64,000 bases of DNA from an uncultured Eubacteriales bacterium (GCA_900547745.1 URHT01000004.1:33902-97901); one strand, 5' to 3'; positions 33,594 through 42,889 are shown, counted from the first letter of the stretch. The notes: generated from the sequence alone by a model not told the origin. A program made the numbers and translations.

Positions 33594-34328
33594 TTACTCC
33601 ACCTCCCCAAATTCCCGCAGACCGATAAAATTGCCCTCGTCGGTGGAAAAGCTCTTCATAGGCATCTCCCGCAGAGGCTTCTGCCCCGGACAATCCTCCG
33701 GCGGGAGAAAGTGAATGACGCCGTTTTTCATGACCGGGTACCAAAACCGGGCAGTCATCCGTCTGCGGGTCTCCTCCGAGTAGGCCTCGTCCGGGTAGGT
33801 GATGCCGTGGTACATCAGCCCGAAGCCCAGCTCCGGCAGATCGTCGTAGGCGCCTGCGCCGTTTCCGAATACGCAGGGCTCTACATAGCCCTGACATTCC
33901 CGGGTACCCAGAAAAATATCACGCCGCCCGCCCTTTTCGATCATTCGGCGGGCAATGCAGTGGTGTTTGTTCTCATTTCGGTCGCCGCACAGCTCCGGAC
34001 GGTTGTCGTTCCAGTCGAAGCAGGCCCGCACCTGATAGCGGCAGTTCTTCAAATAAGTGTAATAGGCCAGATCGTTCTTGCCGTCGCCGTATTTGATGGG
34101 GCGGATGCCCTTCACCTCGGTCTGGATGGGGTTCATGACCCGCACGTCCAGGATCCGCCAGATGAAGGTGGGCTTCCAGTATACAGAGGATAAAATGCCC
34201 TTCAGTGCCTCATAGGTGGGTACCTGATAGCTGCACTTTTCACCGCCCAGACGCATGAGAGGGTCGGAGAAGAGGGCGTAATCACCGTATACCTCAAATT
34301 CTACGATGTTGGGATGTTCTGTTTTCAA
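33594..34328 (-). CDS. cas5: Cas5 (Cas5d), type I-C
   Basis: A 244-residue Cas5d, which in type I-C both caps the crRNA 5' handle and cuts the precursor, as no Cas6 is present. VEFEVYGDYALFSDPLMRLG at the N-terminus, YQVPTYEALKGILSSVYWKP and WILYPV-like C-terminal loops are typical. The start codon is TTG at 34328, seven bases after AGGAGGT, which itself overlaps the cas3 stop; there is no ATG at a suitable place. Confidence 0.94.
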   Translation of the reverse strand: MKTEHPNIVEFEVYGDYALFSDPLMRLGGEKCSYQVPTYEALKGILSSVYWKPTFIWRILDVRVMNPIQTEVKGIRPIKYGDGKNDLAYYTYLKNCRYQVRACFDWNDNRPELCGDRNENKHHCIARRMIEKGGRRDIFLGTRECQGYVEPCVFGNGAGAYDDLPELGFGLMYHGITYPDEAYSEETRRRMTARFWYPVMKNGVIHFLPPEDCPGQKPLREMPMKSFSTDEGNFIGLREFGEVE

Positions 34329-34331
34329 GCG

Positions 34332-36737
34332 CTACACCTCCTGAAAATCACGGGTACCGGTCTCCAGGGAAAAACCGGTATGTTCGTTATAAAAGCCATC
34401 GGACAACAGCAGTATGCCGCCGTCGAACAGTGAGGTCACGGCGCCGAGGCTTTTAAGCCGCTCCAGCTGATAGCGGTAGACGCTGACGCAGTAGCCCTTT
34501 GCCTCGTCAATGCAGCCGCGAATGACCGCCCAATCCTTCTGCCCGTAGACCTGAGCGGCGTTTCGCAACGTGTTTTGCAGCTCGCGCCCTTTTCCGTAGG
34601 GTACGAGCAGGGCGCTGGTGTCCTCGTCGAACACCTGAAAAAGGCCGCCTGCCAGACGGAACGCCTGCCGCAGAAAGTAACGCTCCGCCTGCGCGCAGTT
34701 GGCGTCTGCATACCGGGGGTTGTCCGCCAGCAGATGATAGAGGGAGCCGTGCGCCTGGGTTTGGTCGTCCTGGAAGCCGGGCTCCATCTCTGCGTATAGC
34801 CGGCGATAGTAGAACCGGATGGCCTCCTCGGAGGACAGATCGTGCCGGAAAGCCTCCGGCGTTTTGGAAAAGGCGGTCAGCAGCGCGGTGGTGGCGTTCT
34901 GTCCGCGCACGATGTCGTCCAGACCACGCAGCCGCTCGTCGGTACACCGGATGAGGCGGACGGGGGCGGGCTTCTTTTGCTCGGCGTGCCGGTTGCACCG
35001 CCCTGCCGCCTGCACGACACTGTCCATTCCGGCGGAGAAGCGGATCACCCGCTGGAAGGAGATGTCCACACCGGCCTCGATCACCTGCGTGGAGACGCAG
35101 ACGACCCTTTGCCTGTCGGCGGAGGGCTTGTCCAGCGCGGACTGTAAGGCTTGCAGAGTCTCCCTGCGGTGCTGCATGCACATGGCGGCGGACAGATGGA
35201 AGCACCGGCAATTCTCGGCTTGCAGCGACTCGAACAGGAACGCCGCCTCCTTTTTTGTGTTGCACACCACCAGCAAACTGTCGCACGACGACAGTACCTC
35301 CGTGACGATCTGCGAGAGCTCCTCCAGCTTGGCGCATCCGGCATTTTGGATGTCGGTGCGCTTAAAGACATCCCACAGTGCCTTTTGCTGCGGAACCAGA
35401 TCGACGGGCTGGCGGTGCAGCGGGTGGTCGGCTGCCTCCAGACAGGGCTGGGTGGCGGAGCACAGAACAATAGTGGCGCCGCAGCCCTCGGACAGGAAGT
35501 TGACCGCCAAATTGAACAGCGTCAGCATTTTGCCGGGAACGGTCTGCACCTCGTCGATCACAATGACGCTGCCGCACAGCGCGTGAAATCTGCGGATGGC
35601 GCTGGTCCTTCCGCTGAAGCAGGTATTCAGGAGCTGCACCAGCGTGGTGATAATGATCGGCGCCGACCAGGAGGCGGTGAGCAGCTCCAGCGCCTGTAAG
35701 CGCTCCGGCGTCTCCTTCGGCTCGGCAAGGTTGGAGTGATGCTCCAGTATCAAAGCGTCGTCCCCTATGTAATCGCGGATGACCTGGGCATTTTGATCCA
35801 GGATCGACAGCAGCGGTGCGGTGAAGATAATTCGAGAGCAGTTCCACTTTGCCGCGTGGGTCAATGCGAAGCGGAGACTGGCCAGCGTTTTTCCGCCGCC
35901 GGTGGGAACATTCAGGCGGTAGACACCTCCTGGCCGGGCGGCACCGGCGGCACAGGTGTCGGAGATGGTGTGGCGCGCCAGATCAATGGGCGTTTTTCGC
36001 GGGAATGCCGCCAGCTTCTTCTCCATAAACGCCAGCCGTTCTGTCCAGATTGGCCGCATATCCTCTGGGAACACGGGCGGTTCTATCCCATCCATAAAAG
36101 CGGCGGTGTCCGTGCGATCCCCCTCGATCACGGCGGACAGGAGCATCCGAGCCAGAAGACCGATATAAAATGCGGTCTCCCGATCCGCCTCATTGTCGTC
36201 CGCTTGGGTGGATAGAGCCGCCAGCCGATCCAGCATGGGGGTCATTTCCCGGACGGCGTCGCGGAACAGATGCTCCAGCTCCTCCTCGTCAGCAACCTCC
36301 GCCAAAAAGCCCTGTCGGGATTCATCGTAAAAGATCCCCTCCTTGGTCTGGCGATGAAAAAAACCGCTGTGCTGCTGGGGGTCGACGCAGTCAAACAGGC
36401 CGTGGTGTGAGCCGACGGCAAAGGCCAGCAGCTCTGCGGTCACATCAGAATAGGAGAACGTACCGCAGCCGCCGTGCCAACGATCCAGCAGAAGGCGCAC
36501 GCCGGCGAAGGTATGGTTGACACTGCCACGGACGGCGTTCCCGCCGCTGACAGCCTCCGAAAGGTATTGTGCATACTCCTGTTTGTTTTTTCCGGCGTCG
36601 TGGAGCAGACCGGCCAAATAGGCGCTTTTCTCCAGACCCAGTGGCCGCAGTGCGCTTGCGGCCAGCACCGCCGTGTTCCGGCAATGCTCCCGGACGGTTT
36701 GCCGCTCTCCGGTTTCGCGGATATGGGCAGGAAACAT
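34332..36737 (-). CDS. cas3: Cas3 helicase-nuclease, type I-C
   Basis: An 801-residue Cas3, which unwinds and degrades the DNA marked by Cascade. N-terminal HD nuclease: HCRNTAVLAASALRPLG and LAGLLHDAGKNKQEY with the HD pair, SHHGLFDC later. Helicase: Walker A PTGGGKTLASLRFAL, DEVQ box in VIVIDEVQTVPGKML, SATQP, then domain 2 with VVCVSTQVIEAGVDISF and QAAGRCNRH. I use ATG 36737; a GTG three codons upstream is equally in frame. First gene of the cas operon, with its own promoter. Confidence 0.95.
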   Translation of the reverse strand: MFPAHIRETGERQTVREHCRNTAVLAASALRPLGLEKSAYLAGLLHDAGKNKQEYAQYLSEAVSGGNAVRGSVNHTFAGVRLLLDRWHGGCGTFSYSDVTAELLAFAVGSHHGLFDCVDPQQHSGFFHRQTKEGIFYDESRQGFLAEVADEEELEHLFRDAVREMTPMLDRLAALSTQADDNEADRETAFYIGLLARMLLSAVIEGDRTDTAAFMDGIEPPVFPEDMRPIWTERLAFMEKKLAAFPRKTPIDLARHTISDTCAAGAARPGGVYRLNVPTGGGKTLASLRFALTHAAKWNCSRIIFTAPLLSILDQNAQVIRDYIGDDALILEHHSNLAEPKETPERLQALELLTASWSAPIIITTLVQLLNTCFSGRTSAIRRFHALCGSVIVIDEVQTVPGKMLTLFNLAVNFLSEGCGATIVLCSATQPCLEAADHPLHRQPVDLVPQQKALWDVFKRTDIQNAGCAKLEELSQIVTEVLSSCDSLLVVCNTKKEAAFLFESLQAENCRCFHLSAAMCMQHRRETLQALQSALDKPSADRQRVVCVSTQVIEAGVDISFQRVIRFSAGMDSVVQAAGRCNRHAEQKKPAPVRLIRCTDERLRGLDDIVRGQNATTALLTAFSKTPEAFRHDLSSEEAIRFYYRRLYAEMEPGFQDDQTQAHGSLYHLLADNPRYADANCAQAERYFLRQAFRLAGGLFQVFDEDTSALLVPYGKGRELQNTLRNAAQVYGQKDWAVIRGCIDEAKGYCVSVYRYQLERLKSLGAVTSLFDGGILLLSDGFYNEHTGFSLETGTRDFQEV

Positions 36738-36788
36738 GGCGATCACATCCCGTCGTATATTTTTTAACGCGCATATGTTGATGCTTTA

Positions 36789-36817
36789 ACCATACCACAC
36801 GCAAGAGATGTTGTAAA
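36789..36817 (-). promoter_or_regulatory. Promoter of the cas operon
   Basis: On the minus strand TTTACA, 17-base spacer, TATGGT, about 52 bases before the cas3 start. AT-rich DNA surrounds it. Confidence 0.7.
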
Positions 36818-36837
36818 TATGCATAGCAAAAAAATGG

Positions 36838-37245
36838 GTGCGCCAACTAAATTTGTGGATTTTGCCATACTGTGCGGGTCGGGTATTCCCGTGGATTGAA
36901 AGAGTAAAAAGGAGAAGCTGCGCAAGGCCTGACAGGGGAACATCCCCTGCCGCGCCCTGCGCAGCTTTTCGCCCAACGCGGCTATGTAGCTGCTATACAC
37001 CAGATACGCCGCCTCCATGGTGTATCATCTTTGCTTGTGGGCTCTTAGACTTTTATTATGATTCGCCATATTAAGAAAACGAGTTTTGCCATTTCCTAAA
37101 TGTGCGCTCATTGCTTGCTTTTTGCAACACAGGAAGATGTGTGACTATCGGTCACACATCTTCTTTCTTTAACCACTCGATAAACTCGACTCGCGGCAGT
37201 TTTCCGGTTTCGCTGGCCTCTTTCTTCGGTCAGCCCTCTACTTGT
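36838..37245. other. Region without an intact gene between cas3 and the decayed element
   Basis: Contains a hairpin near 36915-36970 (GAAGCTGCGCA with its complement around further GC palindromes) and one at 37133-37163. On the minus strand about 37165-37215 reads like the end of a small DNA-binding protein (LPRVEFIEWLKK) but has no body. Nothing else identified. Confidence 0.45.
37133..37163. terminator. Hairpin, possible terminator
   Basis: GAAGATGTGTGAC and its exact complement around TATCG, with TTTCTTT following on the plus strand. The GTGTGAC core is also in the 50-bp palindrome at 27653. Confidence 0.55.
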
Positions 37246-37617
37246 CTACGACTCCTTCAGCCACCGTCCAAATTCCTCCGCGGTGATAGCTCCCTCGTCG
37301 CATTTCTTTTTCTGCTCTCTGGCCTGCTCGCTCCACGCATAAAACTCGCTGTCGCTGATACGCCCGGCCTTGATCCACGCGAAGCGTCGCTTGTACTCCC
37401 GGCGGTAGATCTTGAACACAGGGTCGTCCGCCTGCTTCAGCGTCCACTGTTGGAAAGCTCCCATCGACCGGCAGCTCGACTGACCATCCAGCGGAGGACG
37501 GTCGCAGTACTCCGCGCTGACGCGGCCTGTCTGGGCGAAGTACCGCCCGCAGTTTTTGCAGCGACGCACGGTGATGCTGCGCTCCACGCAAGTCTGCAAA
37601 GAAAAGCTGATCATATC
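37246..37617 (-). pseudogene. DUF6076-type protein, C-terminal fragment (element copy A)
   Basis: Nearly identical to the end of the gene at 43104: ISFSLQTCVERSITVRRCKN, CGRYFAQTGRVSAEYC, and a tail ending RWLKES. The zinc-ribbon-like Cys residues are kept (one Cys-rich position differs, CDRPP against CGCTP). The N-terminal half is lost at the tetranucleotide TATC, where sequence switches to the relaxase 3' end. Confidence 0.8.
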
Positions 37618-37653
37618 ACGGTTTCGATATGACCATGATGTAAGGAGGAGCGA

Positions 37654-38025
37654 ATGAACGAATGTACCTATAAGAATTACGACGAGCTGCTCCTGATGCT
37701 GAACGTCGTGCAGGTGGCGGCGGTGCTGGGCATCTCCCGCGCTGGAGTGTATGAATTGGTTCACAGCGAGGGTTTCCCTACTGCCGGAGGACAAGATCGG
37801 CCCGTATCTGGCCGAAGCAGAACGGCGCGGGCTGCTGGCGGCCTTCTATCTGGAACTGACCACCGGCCTGCGGCGGGGCGAGCTCCTCGCCCTGCTGTGG
37901 ACAGACTTGGATGTGGAGAACATGACCATCTCTGTCAGCAAACAGGTGAACCGCATCAACGGCGTACTGGTGGTCAGCCAGCCCAAGACGCCCAACTCCA
38001 TCCGTCCCTCTCCGGTGCTTTCCTG
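37654..38025 (+). pseudogene. Excisionase-integrase remnant, copy A
   Basis: Begins with the excisionase start MNECTYKNYDEL and its helix-turn-helix VAAVLGISRAGVYELVH, which runs out of frame into integrase sequence AFYLELTTGLRRGELLALLW. It ends just after SQPKTPNSIR at the CCATCCG deletion, so the catalytic His and Tyr blocks are gone. Confidence 0.8.
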
Positions 38026-38103
38026 ACCTCTCGGCTTTTGGGTCACGGTTTTGGTCATGCGAAAAACGCCAAAATACCGCGTCACTTTTGAGATCATAAA
38101 CAG

Positions 38104-38141
38104 AAAAAGTTCCTGATTTCTTACGAAATCAGGAACTTTTT
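38104..38141. terminator. Terminator hairpin, copy A
   Basis: 17-bp perfect stem AAAAAGTTCCTGATTTC with TTAC loop and T-run. Identical to 46491-46528. Confidence 0.85.
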
Positions 38142-38186
38142 GGTGGAGACTGCTGGACTCGAACCAGTGACCTCCTGCGTGTGAAG
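38141..38186 (-). pseudogene. 3' end of tRNA-Val duplicated: attachment-site repeat
   Basis: 46 bases identical to 46528-46573, the 3' part of tRNA-Val(CAC) from the CCA end through the anticodon loop; the match stops after GTGAAG. This is the far-end att copy left by an integrase that targets the tRNA 3' end. It separates copies A and B of the element. Confidence 0.88.
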
Positions 38187-38406
38187 ATACGATGAGGGGC
38201 GAAAAGCGTTGCTGTCCAGCGCTTTCCGCCCCCTTTGCGTACTTTCGTCTCAGGGGGACGTCCGCTGTCTCCACTCCGTACTCCCCGGTCGTTTCCGCGT
38301 TTGGGTCACGGTTTGGGTCAGGCCGTATGGCGGCTCAAAAATGACCACGCTGTAATCAAAGAGTACCTTTACACTTCCTGTAAAGGCTTCGGCAGGGCTT
38401 TCCAAT
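38187..38406. other. Left inner end of element B, no gene
   Basis: No open frame of note. An imperfect GGGGCGAAAAGCG hairpin lies at about 38195-38230, and TTTGGGTCACGGTTTGGGTC at about 38299 echoes the TTTTGGGTCACGGTTTTGGTC near the integrase end (38035 and 46426), so these may be integrase arm sites. Confidence 0.45.
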
Positions 38407-39285
38407 TTAAGTATTGATTGCCTTGTTGCCTGCACAGTAGTAGAGGTAAACCTCTTCCAGACCAATACCAGCTGCCGGTTCAAACTCTGCCGGGAGGTCA
38501 TCGCCTACCAGGCGCAGCAGCTGCCCGCCTTGTCGTTGGAACAGCAGGCTCACGCTATGCTGATGCTGATACAACTCAATTTCCTCCGGTGTGCAGAACC
38601 GTTGGGCCACTTTTGTTTCAATGGAAGCGATCAATTCCTCTGGTGTGCCCGATTTCAACAGCGTTCCGCTGTTCATCAGCAGCACCTGATTCGCAATACA
38701 CTCCACATCACTGACAACATGGGTTGCCAGCAAGACAATATGATTCTGGGTAGCCCGGGCGATTAGCCCGCGGATCCGGATACGTTCCTGCGGATCTACT
38801 CCCGATGTAGGCTCATCCAAAATCAGGAGCGGTGGATCTCCAAGCATAGCCTGTGCCAGCAATGCCCGCTGACGCATACCGCCGGAAAACTGACCAAGCT
38901 TCCGATCTGCGGCGGCGGACAGCCCCACCTCCGTCAGCAGCCGCTCTGTCCCCTGAACCAACTCTTTGCGGGGAATGTTTTTCAGTCTGCCCATGTAATA
39001 GAGGAATTCTCTGGCTGTCATCTGCGGGTAATAGCCTTGGGCCTGCGGCATATAGCCTACCTTGGCTCGGTATCGCCCACCCAACTTTAGGATGTCAACA
39101 CCATTCCACAGGATTTCACCGCAGTCGCGCCGCAGAGTGTCGGTCAACAGTTCAAACAAGGTACTCTTTCCGGCCCCATTTGCACCCAGAATACCATAGA
39201 TACCCGGACCGAACTCATAGCTGAACTGGGATAGTGCCCGGATGCTCCCATAGCTTTTTGTCAATCCTTTGATTGTTAATTTCAT
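38407..39285 (-). CDS. ABC transporter ATPase (element cargo)
   Basis: A 292-residue ABC ATPase. Walker A GANGAGKSTLFELL, Q-loop MPQAQGYYPQ, signature FSGGMRQRALLAQAML, Walker B LLILDEPTSGVDPQ, H-loop LLATHVVSDVE. The C-terminal 70 residues form an accessory domain. It overlaps the permease gene by four bases. Together with the permease it looks like an antibiotic-resistance or peptide-export type ABC-2 system. Base composition is less GC-rich than the chromosome around, consistent with transfer. Confidence 0.9.
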   Translation of the reverse strand: MKLTIKGLTKSYGSIRALSQFSYEFGPGIYGILGANGAGKSTLFELLTDTLRRDCGEILWNGVDILKLGGRYRAKVGYMPQAQGYYPQMTAREFLYYMGRLKNIPRKELVQGTERLLTEVGLSAAADRKLGQFSGGMRQRALLAQAMLGDPPLLILDEPTSGVDPQERIRIRGLIARATQNHIVLLATHVVSDVECIANQVLLMNSGTLLKSGTPEELIASIETKVAQRFCTPEEIELYQHQHSVSLLFQRQGGQLLRLVGDDLPAEFEPAAGIGLEEVYLYYCAGNKAINT

Positions 39286-41639
39286 CCTCGATACCTCAGC
39301 CACTGATGCCGCGAGGCCACCAGTGCAGTTATCCCCAGAACAGTCCACACTCCGAAGCAAAGTACATCTGCCCAGCGCACTGCCAAGCCATCCCCAGCAA
39401 GTTTTGCTGCCCAAGATACATATTCAAGTGAGGGTGCGCCCAACTGCGTTAACAGAACGGGCACCAGCAGGACGAGAGCGCTTATCCCAGCCGCTGGAAG
39501 CATGGCGGGCAGTCTGGAGGATATCCAGAGCGTCACACTGGCAGCAGATAAAAGCCCTACCAAACGGAACGCATAAAACCCGATCAGGTATACAAGCAGC
39601 GGCGTGCTGCCCAGATGGCTGTCCCAGTAGAACAAACTGTCGGCGTTGGCAGGGCAGGCGTCCCACGAACCACCGAGACTTCGAAACTGAAAGAGTTCGT
39701 ATCCACTCCAAATAAGCCAAATACCGATGGACACGCATAGTGCAAGCACGGCTTTCCACCGCCAGAGTCTGGTTCGCCCCGCTGCGGTGCTGTGTAACAG
39801 CAGCTCCATCCCGTGATTTCTCTCGAGCCAGAAAACGCCGGGGATCGTCAAACACAGCGCCAGCAAGGAGACGCAAGCCGACACCAGCCGAAAGTCAGTG
39901 CCAGATCCGCCATAGATCCGCTCAAAGGGCTGGTCGTCCAATAGCTGCAGATCATCGTGCCCCGCTGCCTGCATATCCAGCAGCTCCTCATACCGTGCAC
40001 ACAGTTCATCCAGCGCCCAGCAACGCGCGGCATAGTATTCCCAAAAGGCTGCCTTGCTGTCATCCTCCAGCGATTCAGCATAGATCTGCTTTTCCTCCTG
40101 TCTGACAGACCGGATCTGTACCAGTACAGCCTCGTCCACAGGGCCGGCGTAAGTGCTGATATACTGAGCTAACTGGACTTGCTGCATATTGCTTGCTGCG
40201 GGAGGTGGTGTCTGCGACATAAGGAGTACGCCGCATACCCCCAAAAACAGTACCCCGCCACAATACAGCAGGAGCTTTTGCCACTCGTACACCAACACTG
40301 ACTTGGGGTGACGAGACAGATATGCCCTTTTGCTCCGTCCTCGTCTCGGAAGGACTTTGAACACTGCGCCGTTCTGCCGCGTTCCGCGTGAGAAATGGGC
40401 GGAGATCAATGCCGCAGCCGCGCAGGCGAAGATCAACACCGCCGAAACAGCGAGCAATAGTGTCCGCTCCCTCACGGGGAACCCCAGCAGATCATAATTC
40501 AGATATCGTCCTGCCGCTTCCGCCGGAAGAAGCAGGCGAAAAATATTGAAGCCGGACAATGGGTACAGTGCGTCGTTCACATCATACTGCTTGAGCCAGT
40601 AAAACTCAAGCAGCAGAACAGCGCCGTACACGGTCAAGCCTAATGGAAGTGAGGGCAGCTTGGATAGTGCCAGCCATAGCAGAAGCCCTACAGCACACAG
40701 CCCTGCTGCGCTGAACAGGAAATACCAGAGCAAGACGCCTCCGACCGTAGCCGGTGCGGCCCAACGCTGGAAAAAAAGAATGGACTGCGCCGGAGCGTCT
40801 AAAAACAACGGCTGGCGATAGAGCAGTGTTCCAAGAAGCAGCATCCCGCCTTGCATCAGGAATGCGGCTATCGCAGCGGACATGGCGATAGCCCCGATCC
40901 GCCATCCGGTCACAGCGCAGCGTCCGTTGATGCAGCTTCGCTCCAGTGTTTCCAGCCCCAATCGCTTGGGCTCCAAAATCAGTGTAATGGACACCACCAT
41001 CAAGCACAGACTGAATATCACCGAGGTTCGGTTCTTCATGATCGACGTCACCACATCCCCCGGCTGTAGCTTGAGCGCTGCATCCCGTGTTGAGAGATAA
41101 TCCGTCTCCGTCTTGTCTGCGTTGCGGTATACAAATGTGTGAGGATCAGAAAACAGCGGGTTACGGCGAATGATATCCGCCTGCGATGATATGGAGCTTA
41201 GGAACTCATCATAATTCATCTGATAAGTTAAGCGATCCATCCAGCGGGTCACCGCCTTCTGAGCGGCAATGTCCTGCGCAGGGGCAGTCCCGTCCCGTAC
41301 AGCTTGGAACATCGCATCAAAGTTGTCATACTGCGTTCGATAGCGGGACAGCAGCTCATCATCCACTTGCCCCTGCCCAGCTTCCATCTGGGCCAACAGT
41401 CTTGCGGCGTTCCATCCCTGCAAAGTCTGATTTTCCTGTTCCAATAGGGCAAGACCATCTTCTGGTGAAACCTCGGAAAGTGTCTGCATCCACTGGTTCG
41501 TATACTCGCGATAAGCGTGTACCGAGCCGCCCGCTTGAGAGGACTGTTCTCTTGCGTAAAGGCCCAGATTGCACAATAGGAGCAGTACTGCGGCACCCAG
41601 CCAAATGCGGTTAGAGAAAATCCGTACCCACTCTGCCAT
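39282..41639 (-). CDS. Large ABC-2 type membrane protein (element cargo)
   Basis: A 785-residue integral membrane protein with two similar halves. Each half starts with one helix (about 11-29, and near 470-490), then a large extracytoplasmic alpha-helical region with Trp/Gln-rich segments, then a cluster of five or six helices. NRIWLGAAVLLLLCNLGLY is the first helix. This two-fold ABC-2 arrangement is common in Firmicute export systems of unknown substrate. Partner of the ATPase gene it overlaps. Confidence 0.85.
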   Translation of the reverse strand: MAEWVRIFSNRIWLGAAVLLLLCNLGLYAREQSSQAGGSVHAYREYTNQWMQTLSEVSPEDGLALLEQENQTLQGWNAARLLAQMEAGQGQVDDELLSRYRTQYDNFDAMFQAVRDGTAPAQDIAAQKAVTRWMDRLTYQMNYDEFLSSISSQADIIRRNPLFSDPHTFVYRNADKTETDYLSTRDAALKLQPGDVVTSIMKNRTSVIFSLCLMVVSITLILEPKRLGLETLERSCINGRCAVTGWRIGAIAMSAAIAAFLMQGGMLLLGTLLYRQPLFLDAPAQSILFFQRWAAPATVGGVLLWYFLFSAAGLCAVGLLLWLALSKLPSLPLGLTVYGAVLLLEFYWLKQYDVNDALYPLSGFNIFRLLLPAEAAGRYLNYDLLGFPVRERTLLLAVSAVLIFACAAAALISAHFSRGTRQNGAVFKVLPRRGRSKRAYLSRHPKSVLVYEWQKLLLYCGGVLFLGVCGVLLMSQTPPPAASNMQQVQLAQYISTYAGPVDEAVLVQIRSVRQEEKQIYAESLEDDSKAAFWEYYAARCWALDELCARYEELLDMQAAGHDDLQLLDDQPFERIYGGSGTDFRLVSACVSLLALCLTIPGVFWLERNHGMELLLHSTAAGRTRLWRWKAVLALCVSIGIWLIWSGYELFQFRSLGGSWDACPANADSLFYWDSHLGSTPLLVYLIGFYAFRLVGLLSAASVTLWISSRLPAMLPAAGISALVLLVPVLLTQLGAPSLEYVSWAAKLAGDGLAVRWADVLCFGVWTVLGITALVASRHQWLRYRG

Positions 41640-41644
41640 AGTGA

Positions 41645-42796
41645 TCAGCCTACGGGCAGTATTTGGGCCGTGCCAGATGAAACAGCAGCCTTTTCCAAAT
41701 ACAGGGTCGGGCAGTAGGAGCCGTTACGGTCATCACAGAAAAAGACATAGTCTGGAGTAAACAGCAGAAGCAGCGCGTTTCCGGACTCCTGAGGTACGGG
41801 GATAAATTGCTGCAAATTTCCCTGAAGATCGTATACCTTTACACCTCGCTCTTCCGCAGGGACCGTGCCTTGGGAGTCCATATACCGAATGGCGTTTGTC
41901 AAATAGAGATACTGATCATCGTATGCCGCGGCGCCATATTCCGAACCAGGATCAAAGCTGCGATGCTTTGTCACAGACTTTTTCTCCATATCCATTGAAT
42001 AGACTCCATCGCCTGTTGCTGCCCAATAAAGGATCCCGTCCTGCACGGTGAAGCAGTTGCTGATATCCCAATCCTCCACCAGAGGGACCGCCTCCTGCGT
42101 TGAAAAATTGTAGCCCCATAATGTGTTGGTTCCGTCTGCAGCACTTTTCTCCGTTACAAACAGCCAATTCTCTCGAAACTCAATGGCGATATACGACTTG
42201 TCGCTGTCGTCCTCCTCGCCAAAAAGAAAGATCCCTTCATCTTTGCCGTCGATTCCGGTGAGATAGATCTTATGCTGCCAGGAATCCTCATTTAAGAGAT
42301 TTAGCTCTATGGCCAAATACGAGCCATACACGCGAAAGGAGTACCCGAGCGAGGAGATCCCAGGCCAGCTTTCCTCGTTTAGTATGTTCAGACTTTTGAC
42401 CAGCTCGCGGCCGCCTCCACTAAGATCCATACGATATAACGCGGGATTCGCATCCTTGTCTGCATCTATGTAGTACAGGTTATCTCCGGCAGCATAGATC
42501 GACCTTGAAGGCGTATTGAGCCAGGCAGTGCAGGAACTGTTCTTGTGGTCACAATCCGCTTGAAAGCAAAGAGGGAACAGTTGGGATGGCTGGGAGCGAC
42601 CTACATAAAACAGTCGGCCGGAGTCAAAGAAAATATACAGGTCTTTCGTATAAGCAGTGACTCCATGAGAAGGAATATACTGATTATAGTCAGTTGCCGT
42701 CTCGTCCTGAACGGCGGACTGTCCGCAGGAAGAAAGCAGCGTCAAAAGCAAAAGCAGGACGGCTGCTGCTCCACAAGTTCTAAGCCTGTGCGACAT
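41645..42796 (-). CDS. Beta-propeller-like lipoprotein (element cargo)
   Basis: A 383-residue lipoprotein; lipobox LLTLLSSCG puts the lipid on Cys about 24. The mature part has repeated YxxDxxx blades (GDNLYYIDADKDANPALYRM, DGILYWAATGDGVYSMDM, DDQYLYLTNAIRYMDSQ), which suggests a beta-propeller, and a short Cys pattern CFQADCDHKNSSC. ATG at 42796 has GGAGGAGG eight bases upstream. It stands five bases before the permease gene and probably senses or binds the substrate of that transporter. Exact function unknown. Confidence 0.8.
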   Translation of the reverse strand: MSHRLRTCGAAAVLLLLLTLLSSCGQSAVQDETATDYNQYIPSHGVTAYTKDLYIFFDSGRLFYVGRSQPSQLFPLCFQADCDHKNSSCTAWLNTPSRSIYAAGDNLYYIDADKDANPALYRMDLSGGGRELVKSLNILNEESWPGISSLGYSFRVYGSYLAIELNLLNEDSWQHKIYLTGIDGKDEGIFLFGEEDDSDKSYIAIEFRENWLFVTEKSAADGTNTLWGYNFSTQEAVPLVEDWDISNCFTVQDGILYWAATGDGVYSMDMEKKSVTKHRSFDPGSEYGAAAYDDQYLYLTNAIRYMDSQGTVPAEERGVKVYDLQGNLQQFIPVPQESGNALLLLFTPDYVFFCDDRNGSYCPTLYLEKAAVSSGTAQILPVG

Positions 42797-42880
42797 TTTA
42801 TCGACCTCCTCCATTTGTCTGCCTCCCGCTTCGCGGGAAAGCCTCCGTGATTTTTGGGGACCTGCTTACATTTGAATCGT

Positions 42881-42889
42881 ATCATATCA
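42881..42889 (-). promoter_or_regulatory. Extended -10 promoter of the lipoprotein-ABC operon
   Basis: On the minus strand TGATATGAT: TGn plus a good -10 box, about 85 bases before the lipoprotein start. No -35 box at 17 bases; the operator-like repeat lies just upstream, which suits an activator-dependent promoter. Confidence 0.55.

Larger units (their letters stand above)
37614..38186. repeat. Element copy A: deleted duplicate of the tRNA-Val-linked element end
   Basis: 37614-38004 matches 45602-45992 and 37998-38186 matches 46385-46573 with very few differences. The joins are at TATC (37614-37617) and at the heptamer CCATCCG (37998-38004), both present at each side in copy B. Copy A is therefore copy B minus about 2.1 kb (relaxase, mobC, HTH fragment) and minus 393 bases of the integrase. 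Ends with the tRNA-Val 3' segment. Confidence 0.9.

Noticed and set aside
36764..37018. Small frame upstream of cas3 (84 codons) as a gene or anti-CRISPR
   Set aside because: It runs through the cas promoter, has no ribosome site and no recognisable features.
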